Shown: positions 17,248 through 25,255 of the stretch, one piece after another | Layout of the letters: each line of letters starts with the position of its first letter | Position numbering within the stretch: the stretch's first letter is position 1 | Assembly (NCBI GenBank): GCA_041690355.1 | Contig: JAWLHK010000027.1 | Location: forward strand, 1 to 61,830 | Source of the DNA: JAWLHK01 sp041690355 [NCBI: bacterium] | GTDB lineage: Bacteria > J088 > JAWLBW01 | Direction of reading: 5' to 3' | Length of the DNA stretch: 61,830 nt | Notes under the pieces: model-generated | The model's input: the letters and a program-made list of their open reading frames with translations, nothing else | Told to the model about the DNA's origin: nothing | Databases searched by the model: none | Translations under genes and position numbers: made by a program

Positions 17248-18126
17248 ATGACTGACTCGATCCCCTTTGCCGCCGCCTGGCACGCGCGCGGCACGATGCG
17301 CGACGTGCACGGTCTGCGTGTGTTCACCGTGACCGGAGGAGACCTCGCGCGCGGCGTACCCGTGCTCTTTCTCCATGGATTTCCCTCCAGCTCCCTCGAT
17401 TGGCACCGGCTTGAGCCATTGCTTGGGGACCGGCCGCGTATCTTCTTCGATTTTCCCGGCTACGGATATTCCGCAAAACCCGAAGCCTACAGTTACTCCC
17501 TGTTCGAACAGGCCGATGTCGCCGAAGGGCTGCTGCGTCTTCTGGGAGTTGGGGAAGTGGATGTCGTCGCGCACGATATGGGAACCAGCGTCGCGTGCGA
17601 GCTCGCGGCCCGGAGCACCCGCGGACTGCTCTCGTTCCGGATGCGTTCGCTGGTGCTCATGAACGGGTCCGTGCGCCTGGAGCTCGCCAGCCTGACCCCC
17701 TCGCAGAAGCTGTTGCGGACCCGTCTGGGTCCATTCTTTGCGCGCCTGTCTTCGCGGCCCGTCTTCAAGGCGCAGATCCGGCGGATCCTTGCGCAGCCGG
17801 TGCCCGACGAGGAGCTGGAGGCGATGTGGCTGCTGCTCAAGCGCGAAGACGGCGTCCTGCGGCTGCCGCGGATCATCCGGTATCTGGAAGAACGCGTACG
17901 GTTTGCCGACCGGTGGATCGGCGCGCTTGGGCAGCTCGATTTTCCGCTCGGACTCGTGTGGGGACTCGAGGATCCGGTGGCCGTCCCCGCGATTGCCGAG
18001 CGCCTCGCGCGCGACGTTCCCGGTTCCGTCTTCATGCCGCTTCCCCACTTGGGCCACTATCCGCAGCTCGAGAACCCGGACGCGGTCTTCCGGGCCCTCC
18101 AGGCATACTGGGAACACGGGAAGTGA
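17248..18126 (+). CDS. Alpha/beta hydrolase, epoxide hydrolase/haloalkane dehalogenase-like
   Basis: Enzyme of 292 residues with a complete alpha/beta-hydrolase fold. The oxyanion loop is FLHGFPSSSLDWHRL. The nucleophile elbow is VVAHDMGTS, where Asp replaces the usual Ser (about residue 110), as in epoxide hydrolases and haloalkane dehalogenases. The acid is probably in GLEDPVA and the catalytic His is in PHLGHYPQLENPD. A variable helical cap lies between. It should hydrolyse an epoxide or a carbon-halogen bond through an aspartyl ester. The ATG follows directly on a repeat-derived spacer and has no clear Shine-Dalgarno site. The stop codon at 18124-18126 is inside the first unit of a GTGACGA heptamer array. 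Confidence 0.85.
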   Translation: MTDSIPFAAAWHARGTMRDVHGLRVFTVTGGDLARGVPVLFLHGFPSSSLDWHRLEPLLGDRPRIFFDFPGYGYSAKPEAYSYSLFEQADVAEGLLRLLGVGEVDVVAHDMGTSVACELAARSTRGLLSFRMRSLVLMNGSVRLELASLTPSQKLLRTRLGPFFARLSSRPVFKAQIRRILAQPVPDEELEAMWLLLKREDGVLRLPRIIRYLEERVRFADRWIGALGQLDFPLGLVWGLEDPVAVPAIAERLARDVPGSVFMPLPHLGHYPQLENPDAVFRALQAYWEHGK

Positions 18127-18217
18127 CGAGTTACGAATGACGAGTGACGAATGCAAGCAAGGACATGGAAGTTCTCGCTTGATCGGTGCTCAGCGCTCAG
18201 CGCTTGGCGCTTTTCAG
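18123..18217 (+). repeat. Composite heptamer element, copy 1
   Basis: Four GTGACGA-family units (18123-18150) are followed by a spacer containing GCAAGCAAGGACATGG and then four GCTCAGC/GCTTGGC-family units (about 18188-18215). The upstream hydrolase stop codon is in the first unit. The spacer and both arrays recur, inverted or direct, at 19424, 20141 and 48016. Confidence 0.82.
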
Positions 18218-18271
18218 CTGTGCCCGACCCAATGGTGACTGCCGGCGCATGACCTGATAGCGTATAAAGCC

Positions 18272-18913
18272 ATGATCCCGTCTGCGAAAAAGGTTCTGAA
18301 GAAAATTCCGCTGCTCAAGGCGGGGGTCGAAGAAGCGCGCCACCAGGCCTCGCGGCGGCGCGTGAACGCCATCCTTCGCGGTGCGCCGCAGATCTTCGTC
18401 GAGCTTGGCGCCGGCGAGAAGAAGGGCGCCGGCGGATGGGTCACAGTCGACGTGTCGAAGCACTGCGACCTGTACTGGGACCTGCGCCGGGGGCTCCCGT
18501 TTCCGGACGAGTCCGTCGCCGGAATCTATTCGTCCCACTTCCTCGAGCACCTGACGTTCCGCGAAGCCGGAACGCTGCTGGCGGAGTGCCGCAGGGTTCT
18601 CGTTCCGGGCGGATTCTTCTCGGTCTGCGTGCCGAATGCGCGGCTGTATATCGATGCCTACCTGCAGCCCGCCGCCGACCGCGCCGATGCGCTCCTGCGC
18701 TACACGCCCGCCCGCAACGGCACGACGGCCATTGACTTTCTCAACTACATCGCCTACATGGACGGCCACCACAAGTATATGTTCGATGAGGAGAACCTGG
18801 TGCATATCCTGACCGCGAATGGGTTCCGCAATGCGCGACTGCGCCCGTTCGACGCGGCGCTCGATCGTCCCGAGCGCCGCGAGGAGTCGATTTACGCGGT
18901 CGCCCAGAAGTAG
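18272..18913 (+). CDS. Class I SAM-dependent methyltransferase
   Basis: Protein of 213 residues with a Methyltransf_11-like fold. Glycine motif I is in FVELGAGEKKGAGGWVTVDV. The acidic residue and post-I region is LPFPDESVAGIYSSHFLEHL, and motif III is CRRVLVPGGFFSVCVPNARLY. The short form of motif I followed by WVTVDV and the SSHFLEHL phrase are typical of the 'predicted SAM-dependent methyltransferase' group often found in surface polysaccharide loci. The substrate is unknown. No Shine-Dalgarno site is visible before the ATG. The gene sits alone between two repeat-bearing spacers. Confidence 0.8.
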   Translation: MIPSAKKVLKKIPLLKAGVEEARHQASRRRVNAILRGAPQIFVELGAGEKKGAGGWVTVDVSKHCDLYWDLRRGLPFPDESVAGIYSSHFLEHLTFREAGTLLAECRRVLVPGGFFSVCVPNARLYIDAYLQPAADRADALLRYTPARNGTTAIDFLNYIAYMDGHHKYMFDEENLVHILTANGFRNARLRPFDAALDRPERREESIYAVAQK

Positions 18914-18963
18914 CCTCTGCCCGGCCGCGCCGTGGAACCTGAATGGGAGACAAGGAGATTCCG

Positions 18964-19431
18964 ATGCAACCCTCGACCGCCCCCGATCCGCTCGGCCACC
19001 GCCTGCTGCAGCTCGGCATCCTGCTGTTCCTCATCGGTCTGCTTACGGGGTTCGCCGTTCCCGCGTTCGCAAATCCGCGCATGGGGCTGGCGAGCCACCT
19101 CGAGGCGATCATGAACGGCCTCTTTCTCGCCGTGCTCGGGCTGCTGTGGCCCCGGCTGAACCTCGCCCGCCGCTCGCTGAGGATTCTCTTCGTACTCGCC
19201 GTTTACGGCACCTTCGCCAACTGGGCGGCGACGCTGCTGGCGGCGATCTGGGGCGCGGGCGCGCCGATGATGCCCCTGGCCGCCACCGGATTCGAAGGGA
19301 GCTCGATTCAGGAGCTTGTCATCAAGGGGCTTCTCGGCACCCTCTCGCTGGCCATCGTGGGCGCGTCGGGCATGGTTCTCTGGGGCCTGCGCCTTGGGCC
19401 GGCGGCACACAGTCCGGGGGAAAAGCGCTAA
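18964..19431 (+). CDS. Hydroxylaminobenzene mutase (HabA/HabB)-like membrane protein
   Basis: Membrane protein of 155 residues with four hydrophobic segments. Its phrases are typical of hydroxylaminobenzene mutases: LGILLFLIGLLTGFAVPAF, NPRMGLASHLEAIMNGLFL, LGLLWPRL, YGTFANWAATLLAAIWGAG and LSLAIVGASGMVLWGLRLG. Family members convert hydroxylaminobenzene to 2-aminophenol in nitroaromatic degradation, but many homologues are uncharacterised. The ATG at 18964 has AAGGAG upstream. The last two residues and the stop codon (AAG CGC TAA) are contributed by the first unit of an AGCGCTA heptamer array. Confidence 0.82.
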   Translation: MQPSTAPDPLGHRLLQLGILLFLIGLLTGFAVPAFANPRMGLASHLEAIMNGLFLAVLGLLWPRLNLARRSLRILFVLAVYGTFANWAATLLAAIWGAGAPMMPLAATGFEGSSIQELVIKGLLGTLSLAIVGASGMVLWGLRLGPAAHSPGEKR

Positions 19432-19608
19432 GCGCCAAGCGCTGAGCGCTGACCTGCAACGACGTGGCGCGCCTTGTTCTTGCCGGAAGATTCGTCACTC
19501 GTCACTCGTAACTCGTCATTTGTCCCGAAATCGTCAATCGTAAATCGTCGCTCGTCAATTCGCGTGTCCCGGAATCGTCAATCGTAAATCGTCACTCGTC
19601 AATTCGCG
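19424..19608 (-). repeat. Composite heptamer element, copy 2, with duplicated ATTGACG block
   Basis: AGCGCTA/AGCGCCA/AGCGCTG units (19424-19451) are followed by a spacer ending CTTGTTCTTGCCGGAA, then CGTCACT-family units (about 19492-19520). Next come two near-identical 44-bp blocks (19521-19564 and 19565-19608), each with ATCGTCA/ATCGTAA-type heptamers. The order of families is the reverse of copy 1. The stop codon of the mutase-like gene (19429-19431) is formed in the first unit. Confidence 0.82.
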
Positions 19609-19797
19609 TCATCCGCTGCGCTGCCCCGGCCGGTCGAGTTCTTCGTTGGGGCGGAGTTCTTCTTTGGGGGACAGATCGGCATCGACGTCGAGCCCCGGTT
19701 GCGGCTGGGTTCCGTGACGGCGGACGGCCCGCGCGGCCGCCTCGCGAAGTTCAGCGAGGGATTCTTCTTTTTCCAGTTGTTCGCGATCTCCGGCCAT
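19609..19797 (-). CDS. Small charged protein, unknown
   Basis: Open frame of 62 codons, MAGDREQLEKEESLAELREA onward, highly charged with a short helical N-terminal half and a Pro/Gln-rich C-terminal half. AAGGAG lies 8 nt before the ATG at 19797, the main support for it being translated. Its stop codon abuts the ATTGACG heptamer block at 19565-19608. No family recognised. Confidence 0.45.
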   Translation of the reverse strand: MAGDREQLEKEESLAELREAAARAVRRHGTQPQPGLDVDADLSPKEELRPNEELDRPGQRSG

Positions 19798-20058
19798 GAG
19801 TCGTCTCCTTGAATGGATTCATGGTGACGGAGCGGGCCTTCACGGTTCGAAGGTGGGCGGTCGAAGGGCGAGTGCGACCCCGCCGGGGTCGTGTCGGAAA
19901 TCGGGGGCGTTCGTGCTCAAGAGTGGGACCCCGCCGGGGTCCTTCATTGTACCTGCGGGCCCGAACCGATGTGAAGCTACGGGACCGTCGAGGAGTGGCT
20001 GATCGGCGCGCACGGAATGCGACGATGCTGGTTCGCAAGGGCACAAGCTGAAGGCACT
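19798..20058. other. Intergenic region with paired GC-rich palindromes
   Basis: No credible gene seen. Two copies of the palindrome GACCCCGCCGGGGTC lie at 19876-19890 and 19927-19941, 51 bp apart. They are part of a family with further copies at 36102-36116 and 36200-36214. Confidence 0.65.
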
Positions 20059-20118
20059 TCCTCTTCGAATCCCTCTTCGAACCCCTCTTCGGGTCCCCCT
20101 TCGGGTCCCCCTTCGGGG
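20059..20118. repeat. 12-bp tandem repeat, five units
   Basis: Five consecutive 12-bp units run from CCTCTTCGAA-like to CCCCTTCGGG-like. Each unit differs from its neighbour by one to three bases, a gradient expected of an old expanding array. Confidence 0.8.
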
Positions 20119-20140
20119 GACGACAGGGGGGCTCGCAGGG

Positions 20141-20236
20141 AAAAGCGCCAAGCGCCAAGTACTAAGCGCCAATCAAGAAGAACGTGGGTTTCCTTGCCCT
20201 TGCCGAAAACTCGTCACTCGTCACTCGTCACTCTCC
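20141..20236 (-). repeat. Composite heptamer element, copy 3
   Basis: AAGCGCC/AAGTACT/AAGCGCC-type units (20141-20172) are followed by a spacer with TTCCTTGCCCTTGCCGAAAA, then CTCGTCA/CTCGTCA/CTCGTCA units (20210-20236). The spacer closely matches those of copies 2 and 4. The stop codon of the minus-strand oxidoreductase (20228-20230) lies in the array. Confidence 0.82.
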
Positions 20237-23200
20237 AAGGATCCTCACTTTCCGCCCGGTGATGCCGCTCGCGGCGCGCAGGCCCGACATGACTGCCGCT
20301 TCGACACAGCCCGCGTTGATGCCGGTCTTCGTCCAGTCGCCCGCGAGAAAGAGATTGTCAAAGCCGGATTCGTCGGCGGGCAGGCGGTATTTCGTGCTCC
20401 CCTTCACGCTCAACACATAGCGCTCGGTCGGATCGATGTTTACGCGGAAGTACTGCGCGCGGAACCGGTCGAGGCCCGTGCCGCCCGCCGGATCGATCAG
20501 CTTCGCGTAATCGAGCGCCGGCGTTTCCGGGTTCACAGCTTTGGGCCAGAGGTGGCCCGTGTATTTCTCGAACCAGGCGCGGGCGACCTCCTGCAGGCGA
20601 TCGAGTTCCCGCTGGGGAAAGCCATGATCGCTGTAGGGGGGAATTACGGGTGCGTCCTGAAACGGTCCGCAGTGATAGGCAATGTTCTTCGGTTCCGCGC
20701 CGGCCGGCCAGGCCTCGCGCACGATCAGATTCGACATGTCGGCCCAGGTGTTCAGCGGCTGCGCATAGGCGTCCAGGACCGTGCGCGGATACTTCCACCC
20801 GAGTTCTTCCGTGTCAGGGTGGAACCAGAGCTGGACGGCCAGCGTCTGCACGGTTTTCACCTGGTGCAGCATGTTGGCCCAGTCCTGCCGCGCGCTCACG
20901 AGTTCGCCGCAGATCTCGGGCAGCGCGGCCAGCGAGATGCCGAGGATGACGTCGTCGAAATCCTCTTCCTGCCAGAGCGTGATCTCTTCCACGTCGGTCC
21001 ACGGGGTCCACGCGCTCTCGAGGTTGATCCCGTGCGCCTGCAACTGCGGACCCTCGACCAGCTGATCGTAGAGCGGATGGCTCGGCCAGCAGGGGAGGTC
21101 CTTCACATCCACCAGGGGTTCGTACGTCGCGTTCTTGAGCGTCGCCTGGCGGCCGAGGACGATGGAATCGATGGAGCGCTTGTCGGCCGACAGCTTGAGC
21201 TGCTTGACCTTGTGGAAGAACTGGAAGTTCACGCCGCGCCGCTTCAGGACTTCGTAGAGCGGCGTGAAGACGACGTCGCCCATCCCCGCCTGCATCTTCC
21301 AGAAGATGGCCCCTTTGTAAGTGAAGGCCATGCGCAGGCATCCGCGCAGGGCGGTGCCGGCGGCGAGATTCGGGCGGTCCGTGTCGCCGCTCTCGTATCC
21401 GAAGACGAGATCGTAGACGCCGCGGATCGGCGCCGAGCGTAGCGTCAGTTCCGACGCATCGTGGCGGCGGAGCCACTCGATGAAGTCCCAGCGGTCGATG
21501 TGGTCGAAGCCGCGCAGCACGACCTCGTCGTCGATCATGCCGCGGATCATGGTGTAGCCCATGTCCATCAGAATCCACAGGCGGCGCGCCTCTTCGTTCT
21601 GTTCCACCTCGTCTTCGATCAGGCGCCACAGCCAGTCGATGAACCCGTCGAGCAGCTGAAGCACGAGAAAGCGCTGTGCGCCCGGTTCCCCCGAGATCGC
21701 TTTCGCGAGGCGCAGCGCGCCATAGAGCAGGGCGGTCGAACCGGCATTGATGACGGTGGTCGCGAAGTCTTCGGCAAAGTCGCGGATGGCGTTCAGGCCG
21801 GGGAGATCCCAGAGTCCGCTGCTGGATGCGGGAACCGGATCGACGACGGGGTAGGAGGAACCCTGCAGCGCTTCAATCATCCACTCCAGAAGCATCTGTA
21901 CGTAGTCCCACGGTTCGGGGAGCAGATCGCCGTCGCCGGGGAGCTCGTCGTTGTTCGGGAAGTTGAAGTTCCAGTGGAACCAGCGGTCGCCGACCTTTTC
22001 TTCGAGCGTGATGAAGTTGTGCTCCTTGAAGGCGTCGCGCCAGGTGGCGAGGGGCTTGCCGGGTTCGCGTCCCCATTCCGCATAGGCCTCGCGCATGACG
22101 CGGAAGGCGTTGTCGTAGAAGCCGAGCCAGATGTGCAGGCCGTGCTCCTCGATCCGCTCCCCGAACTGCGGATTCCGTCCGCTGGCCCCCTTGCCGCCGA
22201 GGCGCCATCCCATCTGGAAGACCGTGATCTCGTACTTGTCCTTCCAATCGGGCTCCGACGTGAGCGACCAGACGGCCGAGAGCGCCCCGACGCCGCCGCC
22301 GAGCACGGCGATCTTCCGGCGCACGGGCGGATTCTGGGTGCGCCAGAGTTCGCGTCCCGTCTCCATGTTGAAGTCGTAGTCGACCCAGGCGGAAAGCCGC
22401 ACCGGCTGCGGGCCCGCCTGCAGGCCGAGCTCCTGCGCGACCGGATGGCTGTCGAGCTGCGCGATCGTCAGCTGATAGTCCCCGAGGCTCAGGCCGCCGC
22501 CGCGGAATTCGGTGACGGTTGCCGGCGCTTCGGCAATGGACTGGTAACAGGCCTGGCGCGGCTGGGCCACGTCGCGGAACTGTTTGAGGAACGCAATGGA
22601 AACCTGCGGCTGCAGAAAGGCCGGCAGGGGAATGGCGTCGGCGAAACCGGGCAGAGTTAGACTGCCGCTCCCCCCCGTGAACAGGTTCGCGACGGCGTCC
22701 GCGGCCTCGTTCAGGTTCGTCCAGACGGTCTCTGGGGTCCCCGGAGGGGCGTCGGCGATCCGTTCCACCGCGAGCAGGCGATAGGGTTTTCCCTCGGCCG
22801 TCGGTGCGAACCGCTCGAAGCCGACCGTGTCGACCGTCAGGCGATCGGGCGCGCGGAAGTCGCTGGGGAGCGTGAAGGTCCCCATCGCCTTGTGAAAGCC
22901 GTAGACCTCGCGGCCGGCGGCCATGGCGTAGGCGTTGTCGACGAAGAGATACGGGTTGAACCAGCGGAAGCGATCGGGGAGCCAGAGGCCTGCAATCCGC
23001 TTCAGGCCGATGAGCGGAACCCAGAAGGCGACGTCGACCTCGGGCATCCAGCCGATGTTGCGGTCCACCGGATCGCTGGAGGTGATCGAGGCGATGTCGG
23101 CCAGGGTCAGCATGACGAACGGCGCTGCGACGACATACCGCACGTTCCCCTCGGCGGGCTCGTTCAGGTACTTGTCGCAGGTACGCTGCAGCGCGGCGTA

Positions 23201-23299
23201 ATCGGCGTCGAGGAAGAAGGCATTGAGCTTCACACCCTTCATCACGTACGGCTGACGGAAGACCAGCTCGCCCCCGCGATCCACATACTGTCCGGCCAT
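20228..23299 (-). CDS. Acetoacetate-decarboxylase-like domain fused to FAD amine-oxidase-type oxidoreductase
   Basis: Unusual fusion of 1023 residues. Residues 1 to about 310 resemble the acetoacetate decarboxylase family, with GREVYGFHKAMG at 129-140 corresponding to the catalytic GFPKK loop. The first Lys is kept and the second is replaced by Ala. From about residue 325 a flavin-dependent oxidoreductase begins with the dinucleotide motif IAVLGGGVGALSAVWSL. It includes the FAD-contact phrase RLGGKGASGRN, EHGLHIWLGFYDNA, and the C-terminal FAD motif NLFLAGDWTKTGINAGCVEAAVMSG, as in phytoene desaturase and hydroxysqualene dehydroxylase families. It probably oxidises a lipid or isoprenoid. GAGGGAG precedes the ATG at 23299. 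The stop lies in a heptamer array. Confidence 0.82.
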   Translation of the reverse strand: MAGQYVDRGGELVFRQPYVMKGVKLNAFFLDADYAALQRTCDKYLNEPAEGNVRYVVAAPFVMLTLADIASITSSDPVDRNIGWMPEVDVAFWVPLIGLKRIAGLWLPDRFRWFNPYLFVDNAYAMAAGREVYGFHKAMGTFTLPSDFRAPDRLTVDTVGFERFAPTAEGKPYRLLAVERIADAPPGTPETVWTNLNEAADAVANLFTGGSGSLTLPGFADAIPLPAFLQPQVSIAFLKQFRDVAQPRQACYQSIAEAPATVTEFRGGGLSLGDYQLTIAQLDSHPVAQELGLQAGPQPVRLSAWVDYDFNMETGRELWRTQNPPVRRKIAVLGGGVGALSAVWSLTSEPDWKDKYEITVFQMGWRLGGKGASGRNPQFGERIEEHGLHIWLGFYDNAFRVMREAYAEWGREPGKPLATWRDAFKEHNFITLEEKVGDRWFHWNFNFPNNDELPGDGDLLPEPWDYVQMLLEWMIEALQGSSYPVVDPVPASSSGLWDLPGLNAIRDFAEDFATTVINAGSTALLYGALRLAKAISGEPGAQRFLVLQLLDGFIDWLWRLIEDEVEQNEEARRLWILMDMGYTMIRGMIDDEVVLRGFDHIDRWDFIEWLRRHDASELTLRSAPIRGVYDLVFGYESGDTDRPNLAAGTALRGCLRMAFTYKGAIFWKMQAGMGDVVFTPLYEVLKRRGVNFQFFHKVKQLKLSADKRSIDSIVLGRQATLKNATYEPLVDVKDLPCWPSHPLYDQLVEGPQLQAHGINLESAWTPWTDVEEITLWQEEDFDDVILGISLAALPEICGELVSARQDWANMLHQVKTVQTLAVQLWFHPDTEELGWKYPRTVLDAYAQPLNTWADMSNLIVREAWPAGAEPKNIAYHCGPFQDAPVIPPYSDHGFPQRELDRLQEVARAWFEKYTGHLWPKAVNPETPALDYAKLIDPAGGTGLDRFRAQYFRVNIDPTERYVLSVKGSTKYRLPADESGFDNLFLAGDWTKTGINAGCVEAAVMSGLRAASGITGRKVRILGE

Positions 23300-23461
23300 G
23301 TTCGACTCCCTCGTGTCAGGAAAACGGATATCGTACCAAAACGCTTCGCAGAGCGCTGCGCATTATCGACGCCCGGGGGTGACCCGGCTCACACCCCGGC
23401 GGGGTGGAGTATGGTACGGTGACTCGAACGGCGATATTGCCTTGGTTTCGAAGGATCGACG

Positions 23462-24202
23462 ATGCAGCACGCAGAACTGGAACGTAACGCGACCGCCACC
23501 TTGCCGCCGATGGGCTGGGGTCAGACGCTGCTTCTTTTCGGCGCCGCGGGCCTGTTGATGCTTGCGGCCACCCACGGCCTGATTCCGTGGCTGAGCGCGG
23601 CCACCGGCCTCGAGCCTGTTGTCTTCTGGTTCCTCGTCGGCGGCTTCGGCGTCTTTCTCCCCGTCGTTCTCGTCGGTGGATTCCTGCTCCGGAGCGAACC
23701 GGGGCACCTGCGTCCCCTGTGGAGCGAACGACTGCGTTTCCGCCGGATGAACCGCGGCGACTGGGCCTGGGGGATGGGCGCCCTGGTGGTCATCGGCGCG
23801 CTCAGTGGCGCCGTGCAGGGGGGCGTGACCTGGCTGCTCGGCACCTTCGACACGCACCCGCCGTTCATGGCCTTCGAGCCGGTCGGGCCGGGCCGCTACT
23901 GGATTCTCGCCGCGTGGCTCCCGTTCTGGCTGCTGAACATTCTGGGGGAAGAGTTCGTCTGGCGCGGCGTGCTGCTGCCGCGTCAGGAGGCAACCCTCGG
24001 CCACCGCGCGTGGATGGCCCACGCGGCCGGCTGGACGCTCTTCCACATCGCCTTCGGCTGGCAGATGGTGCTCATGCTGCTCCCGATTCTGATTATCCTT
24101 CCCTGGGTCGTCCAGAAGCGGGGGAACTCGTGGATCGGCGTGCTCATTCATGCCGGCCTGAACGGTCCGGGCTTCATTGCGGTGGCCTTCGGGTTGGCTT
24201 GA
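23462..24202 (+). CDS. CPBP-family intramembrane metalloprotease (second copy)
   Basis: Membrane protein of 246 residues with six to eight hydrophobic segments. The active-site glutamates are in LNILGEEFVWRGVLLPRQE (EExxxR), followed by GWTLFHIAFGWQMVLML with the second-motif His, and LIHAGLNG with the third-motif His and Asn. It is shorter than the family member at 2877 and not closely similar to it, so this is a separate subfamily rather than a recent duplicate. The substrate is unknown. The ATG lies 14 nt after CGAAGGA, a weak ribosome binding site. Confidence 0.85.
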   Translation: MQHAELERNATATLPPMGWGQTLLLFGAAGLLMLAATHGLIPWLSAATGLEPVVFWFLVGGFGVFLPVVLVGGFLLRSEPGHLRPLWSERLRFRRMNRGDWAWGMGALVVIGALSGAVQGGVTWLLGTFDTHPPFMAFEPVGPGRYWILAAWLPFWLLNILGEEFVWRGVLLPRQEATLGHRAWMAHAAGWTLFHIAFGWQMVLMLLPILIILPWVVQKRGNSWIGVLIHAGLNGPGFIAVAFGLA

Positions 24203-24287
24203 GGGGCCGGCCGTCTTCTCCAGGGAACCTGACTGGAAATCCGATCTCGTTCGGCGAAGCTGGGCGGCCGGATGTATATTGTTGTTG

Positions 24288-24293
24288 TATACT
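24288..24293 (+). promoter_or_regulatory. Possible -10 element for brnTA
   Basis: TATACT ends 6 nt before the brnT ATG, compatible with leaderless transcription. No convincing -35 is visible; the region upstream is AT-rich (ATGTATATTGTTGTTG), which could hold an operator for BrnA autoregulation. Confidence 0.35.
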
Positions 24294-24299
24294 GAAGGC

Positions 24300-24614
24300 A
24301 TGGCGGTTCTTCCCGAGTTCTTTCGCGGAATCACTTATTTCGAGTGGGACGAAGGCAACGCGGCGAAGAGCTGGACGAAGCACGCGGTGACGCAGCCTGA
24401 AGCGGAGCAGGGTTTTTTCAACCGGCCGATCCTGGTTACAGACGACCAGGCGCACTCGGTTGAGGAACGGCGGCACTTTGCATTGGGTGTAACGGATTAC
24501 GGCCGGCCCCTGCTGATCGTGTTCACGCTGCGGCCCCCCGCACTGCGGGTGATATCGGCGCGGCCCATGCGCCGGAGGGAACGGTTGATTTATGAAAAAG
24601 CCGAAGCAGAATAA
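24300..24614 (+). CDS. brnT: BrnT-family toxin
   Basis: Toxin of 104 residues of the BrnT (DUF497) family, a ribonuclease with a RelE-like fold. Family features are FEWDEGNAAKSWTKHAVTQPEAEQGFF, then the shared RHFALGVTDYGRPLLIVFTLR and ISARPMRRRERLIYE, with the basic C-terminal catalytic residues. The ATG at 24300 fits the family start. It overlaps the antitoxin gene by 23 bp, toxin first, as is standard for BrnT-BrnA. A -10-like TATACT lies 6 nt upstream. Confidence 0.9.
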   Translation: MAVLPEFFRGITYFEWDEGNAAKSWTKHAVTQPEAEQGFFNRPILVTDDQAHSVEERRHFALGVTDYGRPLLIVFTLRPPALRVISARPMRRRERLIYEKAEAE

Positions 24615-24924
24615 GAAAGTGCCCCGGTTTCGCAGCGAAGCCGCAGAACGCGATTTCTGGCAGGAAACCGACACGGCCGATTACGTGGATTGGAGCCGGG
24701 CACGCGTCGGCGTGTTTCCGGATCTGAAGCCGTCGACGGAGACCATCTCTCTACGTCTTCCCGCGGGTCTCTTGGCAGAACTCAAGATTCTCGCGAACCA
24801 GCGGGATGTTCCTTATCAGTCGCTCCTGAAGGTCTTTCTTGCCGAGCGCGTTGCCGCAGAGCGCGGCTACACCTTGAGCCCCGAGGCAAGAGAGCGCGTA
24901 CGAAAAGGCTCAGGTTCGCGCTGA
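24592..24924 (+). CDS. brnA: BrnA-family antitoxin
   Basis: Antitoxin of 110 residues. The N-terminal half (RFRSEAAERDFWQETDTADYVDWSRA) binds toxin in the family. The C-terminal half has a ribbon-helix-helix DNA-binding motif, ETISLRLPAGLLAELKILANQRDVPYQSLLKVFL, expected to repress the operon with BrnT. The start codon lies inside the 3' end of brnT. The pair has no transposon or phage genes nearby but sits beside a repeat-rich area. Confidence 0.88.
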   Translation: MKKPKQNKKVPRFRSEAAERDFWQETDTADYVDWSRARVGVFPDLKPSTETISLRLPAGLLAELKILANQRDVPYQSLLKVFLAERVAAERGYTLSPEARERVRKGSGSR

Positions 24925-24951
24925 AAACGAATACGCATTCTGGAGGTGGCC

Positions 24952-25170
24952 ATGACCAAGCCGAAACGCGACGTCGAGAAGGATTACCCGAAGGCCGATT
25001 TCGTGGCGAAGCTTCGCCGCCTGGCCGACGCCATCGAAAACGGCGACAAGTTCGAGATCATGATTGCGGGGGAACGCATCTACGTACCGGTGCGCGCGCA
25101 GTACAATCTCGAGCACGAGCGGTCGGCGAGCGAAGAAGAAATCGAGTTCCAGATCAAGTGGACGCTCTGA
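24952..25170 (+). CDS. Amphi-Trp domain protein
   Basis: Small protein of 72 residues consisting of one amphi-Trp domain: DYPKADFVAKLRRLADAIENGDKFEIMIAGERIYVPV and the ending EEEIEFQIKWTL are diagnostic. The family is of unknown function and common in archaea and in bacteria of diverse phyla. GGAGG lies 5-9 nt before the ATG at 24952. It may be read through from brnTA, 27 bp upstream. Confidence 0.85.
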   Translation: MTKPKRDVEKDYPKADFVAKLRRLADAIENGDKFEIMIAGERIYVPVRAQYNLEHERSASEEEIEFQIKWTL

Positions 25171-25255
25171 AGATCGCTCCACCGCAAGTTTACGAAGTTC
25201 TACCTCAAAGGCCGGTTTCAATGAAGAAACGATCTGAGCAGTGTCGCGTATCCGC

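Noticed and set aside
23375-23410. CACCCCGGCGGGGTG as a member of the GACCCCGCCGGGGTC palindrome family
   Set aside because: Centre and outer bases differ and flanks do not match; treated as ordinary GC-rich sequence.
24203-25255. BrnTA region as part of a mobile genetic element
   Set aside because: No integrase, transposase, attachment site or inverted repeats seen around it.
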